DNA of 64,000 bases from Panonychus citri. Taxonomy: Eukaryota > Arthropoda > Arachnida > Trombidiformes > Tetranychidae. Below the pieces are notes generated by a model. It had not been told where the DNA came from. It worked only from the letters and a program-made list of their open reading frames with translations, and searched no databases. Positions 57,902 to 64,000 of this stretch are shown in pieces (position 1 is the first letter of the stretch; each line of letters starts with the position of its first letter). The stretch covers positions 1,922,001-1,986,000 of the forward strand of contig NW_026515541.1 in assembly GCF_014898815.1 (NCBI RefSeq), in the 5' to 3' direction. The position numbers were made by a program, and so were the translations under genes.

Positions 57902-60900
57902 TTATTTAGCAGATTCAATCATTAATTGTTTCTCCTCCTTTTCCAATAATCGTATTTGTAATTTTCGTGAGGCCAAATGAAGAGGATTTAAAAGAGCTAA
58001 AGCTGTACAGACGCAATTAAATAAATTTACCTGTGAAAAAATTAAAAGAAAATTTGATTACAATTAAAATTTAATCACTCGAATGTAACAATTAGTTAAT
58101 TACCCATAAGGCACATTCAGGTGAACCCTCTTCCCAAATGAACAGAGGAAATTGTAACAATGAAATTACCGCTCCACAAGTGGACATGATTCCCAACAAT
58201 CTAGCGAAATGATCACCCGGAAATCTAAATTGTTAACAATTAACGAGAGACAAAAAAAAAGTATCATCATGATTAGAAAATTAGAAAATTGTATTAACCT
58301 AATATAAGTGATTAAAGATCAATCCATTAGAATTGTATTAATAATATCAATTGGTTTCTCCAAGTAAATTAAAAGTCGATATAAAAGTCAATTGTCTCTT
58401 ATTGTGTTTTCAACGATCAGAACAATTAGTAAATTGTGATTTCTTCTCAGTATGAGTGCAAATTTAAATCATTATTATCTATGTAATCGTTTTAAAATGA
58501 ACACAATCAATTTAATTGGTAATCGATTGCACTGAAGTAGATCAAATAACCTGTGGAGTTTTTGATTACCTGGAATAATAATTGTAATACTGAGTCGATT
58601 GTTGTAATTTCCGAGCAATTGGAATAACAATTTACTACAATTAGAAGCGAATTAATTTCAATGTCAAATAGTATTTATCACTTTCTCTCTCGCGATCTTT
58701 ACCATTCTCCTGTTTTCGCTCTGATTATTCTGGTTAATAGTGTTTTCGATAATAATGAATTCAAACAGACTCTTTCAGGGAAAGAAAAAGGTAATTGGTT
58801 AAAAATAAGAAGAGAAAAGAAAAGGTCACTTAGTTTTCTCTTTCCTCATTGACAAATTAAACAACAATTAAAATTGATTGTCAACATTGAGAGACACACA
58901 CAATTAAAGAGAAACCACCAAGATTACCAAACATTAACCTTTAACCTGATCTAAAAATAGTAACATCAATTGGCTATTTATATAAATATAAAATCTGTAA
59001 GTTGTTTAGTTGAATTGGAATTAGATCATAATTAAAGCGGGAAGAGGTTAATTTGTTGTGACTTGATTTCTAATTGAGTCTCTAAATTGTTGACAGTAGG
59101 GAAATCAATCAATGAAGGACAATTGTATTTAAATTTTACCTTATCCTTAAGAAGGCTGAAGCAACGGCGACAAGGAAAGACCTTAAAAATGTGATAAAAA
59201 CAATGGACAAATAAATAGCGGTCGGAGTGTCAAAGAATCGGCAGGCCAAGATTCCCGCTAGCGTTGCAGTTGTAAACATCATGGGCCAAAAGCCGGAATC
59301 GATTCGTTTCAATTTTCTTTCCAATGGATCTGAAACTAAATCAGCTTGGTTAACTTGATAGTCCATCCAGAATCCGGCTAACGGAGCCAATGCCAGAGAT
59401 AATATCTGAATGAGGCCATAAATTTTGGTAAAATTACCGGCGACCACAGCGTCATGAGTAACCCTGTTTAACCATAGATTCATTGATCCAACATACATGA
59501 TCATGTAGGTGATTAACCATGAAAACCACCATTGGTGAAGTAGAAAAGCCAATGAGAAAAGTGAAACTTTCAATGGTATTACTGGTGGGGAAATTTTGTT
59601 CGTCGTCATTATTGAAGGAGCTAAAGACGAAGGTGACCTTTCAACGGACGAAGTTGGTGTGGCCGCTCCTGTGGTAACGGTAGATGTCGATGAAATGTGA
59701 GATAAATTACCAAGACTGTCCTCATCATGGGAAACATAAGCTAAATTATCCGCTTCATATGTTGACCTTTGAGGGATCGGAAGGCCAATCGATGTTAATT
59801 TGGTCGTTGATGAGGAAACTGTGATCGGCTCCAGGGAACATGTGGGTAAGGATGAGGTTGATGATGTGAGGGAAGGTGAAGCCTTTCGGCCCATTGGTGG
59901 ACTTTTAATGTATCGAAACTTTTCCAAAGTAACTGGACCGACGATATTTTTCTCGTAATATTTACGATTACCGGTGAAGGTAAGAGCCACTTTTGAACTG
60001 GTCAGATCGTCTTCGCTTATAACGGTCGATGGTAAAAGGAAAAAGGTTGTCGGTAACATGGACAAACTACATAGTACCAAAGTGAAACATGTCCAATAAA
60101 AGGAAAGTCCAGCGTCGAACATGAATTTAAGTATGACAAAGGTAAACGCCGAAGCGCTGAAAGCCCCGCTGTAGAAGGTGATTACAGATGATCGCTGTTT
60201 GGGGAATAGATTGGCAATTTGCATATTGGCAATTCGAAGGGGAACACCGCCGAGACATAAGAGAATCACGGAGGGAAATATCAGGTAAGAACGAGCTGAG
60301 AATTAACCAGAATCGAGAAAAAAGAAGGAAAGAAAAAAAGAAAACCCAAACCAGAGAGTAAACATAATGGAAGGAAAAAGAATTAGAAAAGTAGATTTTA
60401 CGAAGAACAAAATTGAGTCGAAAATATCATATTAGAATAGAATTTATCAAATTGTAACAATTTAATCGATTCCATTGATATTATCATCTTAATTAGTTGG
60501 AAATATTGTCAACAATCAAATCATGAGAGTGAAATTTGTGGTGAAAAGTGGTACAACCAACGATACGAATATGGAAATTGATCAAAGGTCTTAGTCTTTC
60601 TCAGCAATTAACGAAACAATTAGTGGTTAGAATAAATTATTCTGATAAATTGATTTGGTTTTTCTGTGAGAATTTAAGATTTTCTAATGATAACTCGTTC
60701 ATATTTCTCACTGGCTTCAAACGATAACAAATATTACATCACAATTAAAGGAACCAAACAATTAAGAAAAAGTTATCTAAGTTAATTGTTCTGTCAGATA
60801 AATCAAACAGAGTCACAATTTTGTATCTTTCATGTGTATCAAACTGGATCAACGATTCAGGACAATACAATATGTGATCAGTTGAATGAAGAAAAAAAAT

Positions 60901-63900
60901 TAAGCCTTTAATCAGCAACAATTGGAAAAAAAAATGATCCAACAATCAACAAGGCAAGAAAAAGGCTCTTTAATTGTTAACAAATTGTTTTCTTCTTCTT
61001 GATTGTTCAAATTTCTGTAATTTTATTCCATGTTGATTTTATCCATTCGCAGCCATTGATTGTCACCTAAACATCGTCATGATTAACTAGATTGTTGACT
61101 TACGATGATTAAATGAAGATCAACTTACCTCTCGTAGTGAAACAAAGGGAAATACTTCCAAGGGTTAGAAATGCACTGAAATTAACGATTAAATTTAACA
61201 ATTAGTGGTCAAAAATGTAATCAACTCATTCTGATCAATTGTATTTAGATGCTGATCAAGACAATTAAGCTAATTGCTAACAAGCTTCCTTGATTCTATT
61301 ATTATTAATACTTTCACTTTCGTTTCAATATCATCGATGGAAAAACTTTGATTATGATCAAAATCAACTTCTTAATATCATGATTAACTTTAATTGTCCC
61401 CAACTGTAGTAGTTTAAATCTAAAAATTTCCAATCTATAAATTCAATATCAACCTTACCCTTTAATTACAATTAAATTGTCACACTTTCCCTGAACAATA
61501 TAACTTTTTTTTCATTCCAAAAAGGGAACAATAAAAATTGTCAAATCAAATTGTTGATTATAATTTCCAAAATAATCTCATTGAGATGTTAACAACAACA
61601 ATTAAGTGACAATAATAAATCAATCAGTCGATATCAAAATGATAGATGAATATGATTAGTTAATTATGATAATAATTAACTTAAAAGCAACGACAAAAAA
61701 AAATTGATACTAAATTTGTGTTGAAAAGTTGACAAACAAACCAAACTTTGAGTGAAAGTTAAAAAGTGAATAGTTAAACAAACATAATGCAATCAGTTAA
61801 TTGTTGATAACAGTAAATTATGCTGATTTGAATTAATTACTTACTTAATTAATAATCGGACGTTTCTGAGGCCCCATTTATCAAGCAAAAATCCCCATAT
61901 AAATGCAGTGAAACCATTGAAAAAAGTACCAACAGTAAAAGCTAAATTTAATACCCGATCCTGAGTCCCACAGGTTTTGATTAAGTGTGATGATGGTGAT
62001 GAGCGTGATGAGTTAATTGTCAGCTCCTATTTAGTAATGATTAAAATTGATTTAATTAGTGGTAATCAATGAGTGGTATAAAAAACCATAGATGAAAACA
62101 ATATGTAAATTATAAGAGAGTTGTGATCAAGGTTGTTGACTAATTAGCTGATTTAGTTTTATTAACCTCTCGATTTTATGATTGAGACAAATTATTGTTT
62201 TCACCAAAGATAATCAACTAATTGTTTGTTTTCATCATTCGAAGTGTTAATTGTTTGATTTGTAGTTAATTTATTAATAGTAACTCTTTTTGAATCAAAT
62301 CCAATTGGTGTTTGAACAATTAAGTTAATTGAGTTTTGATGATTTGATAAAATCGTGAGTTTTTTTTTATACTTTTCTGTGTCATATTTGTTAATCAACT
62401 TGATTGTCTAAACAATTAACAATCAGTTTGTAATGTTTAACTAATTGTGAGCCGGAAATGGTTAGTGATTAGCTAATTGTTATCTGATTTAAGAAAAAAA
62501 AATTAACTTCTAATAAACTGATCAACAAAAGTGATAATAATTTAGAAAGTTAAAATTAAAATTCAACATTGACCATGAACAGAAATGTAACAATTAACTT
62601 GATTGTGAGTAAATTAAACTTTCAACTAACAATTAAAAGTGTAAATCCTTTGACCAAAAATCAACGATAATCAAGTTAATTGAATTAAACTAATTTTGAA
62701 AAAATTGGTCCAGTTAATTTAGTCAATCAGTTAGTTAACCAGATAATCAATTACCGATGACAATTAATTAAATCAAGACCTTGATTGTTTATTAATTGAA
62801 CAACAATTTACTTTTAGTTATTAGTTATTGAAAATAGTTAAAGGTGATCAACCGAAAACAGAATTAAATTTAATTGTTGAGCTAAAAATTGAGCTACAAT
62901 TTAATAGACAGTTTAACGTTGATTAGTTTGATAATTAACCTTGAAATTAAATACACTTAATGGTTCCGGGATTGCCTTCAACAATCAAATCAATACAATT
63001 AATCCCAACATCAAGTGAGAGCAGAAAAACAAATCAACAATTAACAACTTTCAACTGTCAGAATCATAGTTAGTTAATTATTAAACTTTCAGGTATCGGT
63101 CATAGTTAATTGTTACACTAATCAACCTGAGGTTATTTCCTTAACTCTTCCTACAATTAAGATTAGGCCTTGTTTTGTTTGTTATGATTAAATTTAATTG
63201 TTTCCTTAATTATATAAACAAAAATTGAATTTAAATTTTCATGAGAAATTATAATGTTTGTCAATGAGATTTTGGTTCAATGTTGTTAACTAATTGTTGG
63301 CATAATCATTATATCATGAATGTAAATTTAATTGTCTGTGGTTATTTTGACAATTCTGTTGATAATTAACCCTTAATTGTTGTAGATTCCTTGTGGTAAA
63401 TAACCTTGATCATTTGAAGGTAAATCTTTTACCTGATTGATTGTTGTGATTGAATAAAAACCATGGAATTGATTTCAATAGATTTGAACAATTTAAATTA
63501 TTCCAATTTCTAATCATCAATTGTTACAATTGATTGTAATTTTCCCCTTTAATCAACTACAATTATTAAATAACAATCATTAAGAGAGAGAGAGAGAGAG
63601 AGAGAGGTTGAAATGTTTACCATTTAGATTGATTGAAATTTTCTCATAATTTAAAAGTTAATTGTCAACAATCAACAAGATTTAACTTGAAGAATAAATT
63701 TTCACCCGGAAACAAAATTATCTCCCTGGAAATGATAACCTGACCATGGATTTTGCTAAATAGATTGTCAACAATTAACTAATCAAAACAACTAGAATAA
63801 CAATTAGCATTTAAATTGTGAATACCGGAAATTGATCAACTTTCATTCAAAATCAATGTTACTAATGAAATAAATTTAGCTTGAAAGGAAAACAATTAAC

Positions 63901-64000
63901 TTCATCCAATAAGAAACAAAAAATCAACTATGTAAATTGTCAACAATTAACATCATCAAGAGTATTTACCTTGAGCATATTGAATATAATATTTGAAGAG
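57902..64000 (-). CDS. SLC43-family transporter (LAT3/LAT4/ENBT1-like), 5' end outside window
   Basis: Minus-strand exons, in gene order: beyond 64000-63970 (partial), 62026-61845, 61175-61129, 60295-59140, 58224-58104 and 58030-57902. Phases are 0, 2, 1, 2 and 0, giving more than 550 aa in the window. SLC43 proteins are major-facilitator carriers of large neutral amino acids or nucleobases in the plasma membrane. Family-like segments are CGTQDRVLNLAFTVGTFF, FLLDKWGLRNVRLL and IANMQIANLFPKQRSSVI, the last being close to the MQVANLF signature. A Ser/Thr-rich cytoplasmic loop of about 130 residues separates the two halves. The second half includes HQWWFSWLITYMIMYVGSMN and GSPECALW. The tail is charged and ends MIESAK. 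The first exon is inferred from SSNIIFNMLK at the window edge with a matching donor. Substrate is not predictable from this sequence. Confidence 0.93.
58225..59139 (-). other. SLC43-like intron (0.9 kb)
   Basis: Spacer between the large central exon and the exon at 58224-58104. An open plus-strand stretch near 58661-58852 lacks family features. Nothing else seen. Confidence 0.5.
60296..61844 (-). other. Two SLC43-like introns around a 47-nt exon
   Basis: Introns 60296-61128 and 61176-61844 flank the 47-nt exon 61129-61175, which encodes AFLTLGSISLCFTTR. The micro-exon is supported by clean TTTCAG acceptor and GTAAGT donor sites and by phase agreement on both sides. The introns show only AT-rich words. 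Confidence 0.6.
62027..63969 (-). other. SLC43-like intron 1 in window (1.9 kb)
   Basis: Bounded by the donor GTAAAT below 63970 and the acceptor TAAATAG above 62026 (minus-strand reading). It contains an AG repeat (63583-63606) and an especially high density of AATTGTTAA words. No other feature. Confidence 0.5.
63583..63606 (+). repeat. (AG)n microsatellite, 24 bp
   Basis: Perfect AG repeat in the first in-window intron of the SLC43-like gene. Confidence 0.9.

Noticed and set aside
1..64000. CRISPR arrays or bacterial operons
   Set aside because: No spaced direct-repeat array was found; spliced genes throughout show a eukaryotic nuclear genome.

Overview
This is AT-rich nuclear DNA from an animal. 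The genes carry GT-AG introns, many of them only 70-120 nt long, with a few introns of 3-10 kb. The gene set (a two-pore potassium channel, a cuticle-type ZP protein, an arthropod-style non-LTR retrotransposon, a FAAH-type amidase and an SLC43 transporter) points to an arthropod. The compact layout would suit a small-genome mite such as a spider mite; that species guess is inference and was not tested. Non-coding DNA is saturated with short words around TTAATTGTT/AACAATTAA and with GA/TC and TCATCA microsatellites, so exons stand out by codon structure.

Layout. 1346-13426 (+): five-exon coiled-coil protein, possibly JAKMIP/quick-to-court-like. 14977-20174 (-): four-exon K2P potassium channel, convergent with the first gene. 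20175-22105: divergent promoter interval holding a CTCF-like motif and a structured element of about 83 bp. 22106-23961 (+): cytosolic arginyl-tRNA synthetase. 24330-24790 (-): frameshifted coding-like relic. 25330-26166 (+): mitochondrial Mn superoxide dismutase. 26475-26998 (-): the Golgi SNARE BET1. 27111-27461 (-): proteasome assembly chaperone 4-like.

27985-37305 (+) is the most unusual part: seven open, same-strand, uninterrupted reading frames ending in a 992-aa APE-endonuclease/reverse-transcriptase protein of a non-LTR retrotransposon. The six preceding frames look like divergent relatives of ORF1 (gag-like RNA-binding) proteins. Three carry zinc-knuckle arrays and one appears to keep the preceding fold but has lost the knuckles. 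Each frame has its own nearby AATAAA-type signal, and two have a TATA-like box upstream, so this may be a cluster of small transcription units attached to a LINE rather than an ordinary two-ORF element.

37419-51002 (+): seven-exon ZP-domain transmembrane protein with a 9.5-kb second intron; its start codon lies only 113 bp after the retrotransposon. 52853-55666 (+): FAAH2-like amidase with an intact Lys-Ser-Ser triad; one short internal segment could not be placed. 56195-56276: second copy of the structured element, inverted. 57452-57524 (+): tRNA-Arg(UCU). 57902 to beyond 64000 (-): SLC43-family transporter whose 5' end lies outside the window.

Most genes are unrelated housekeeping genes packed side by side. 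No operon-like functional grouping is evident, apart from the ORFs of the retrotransposon cluster.
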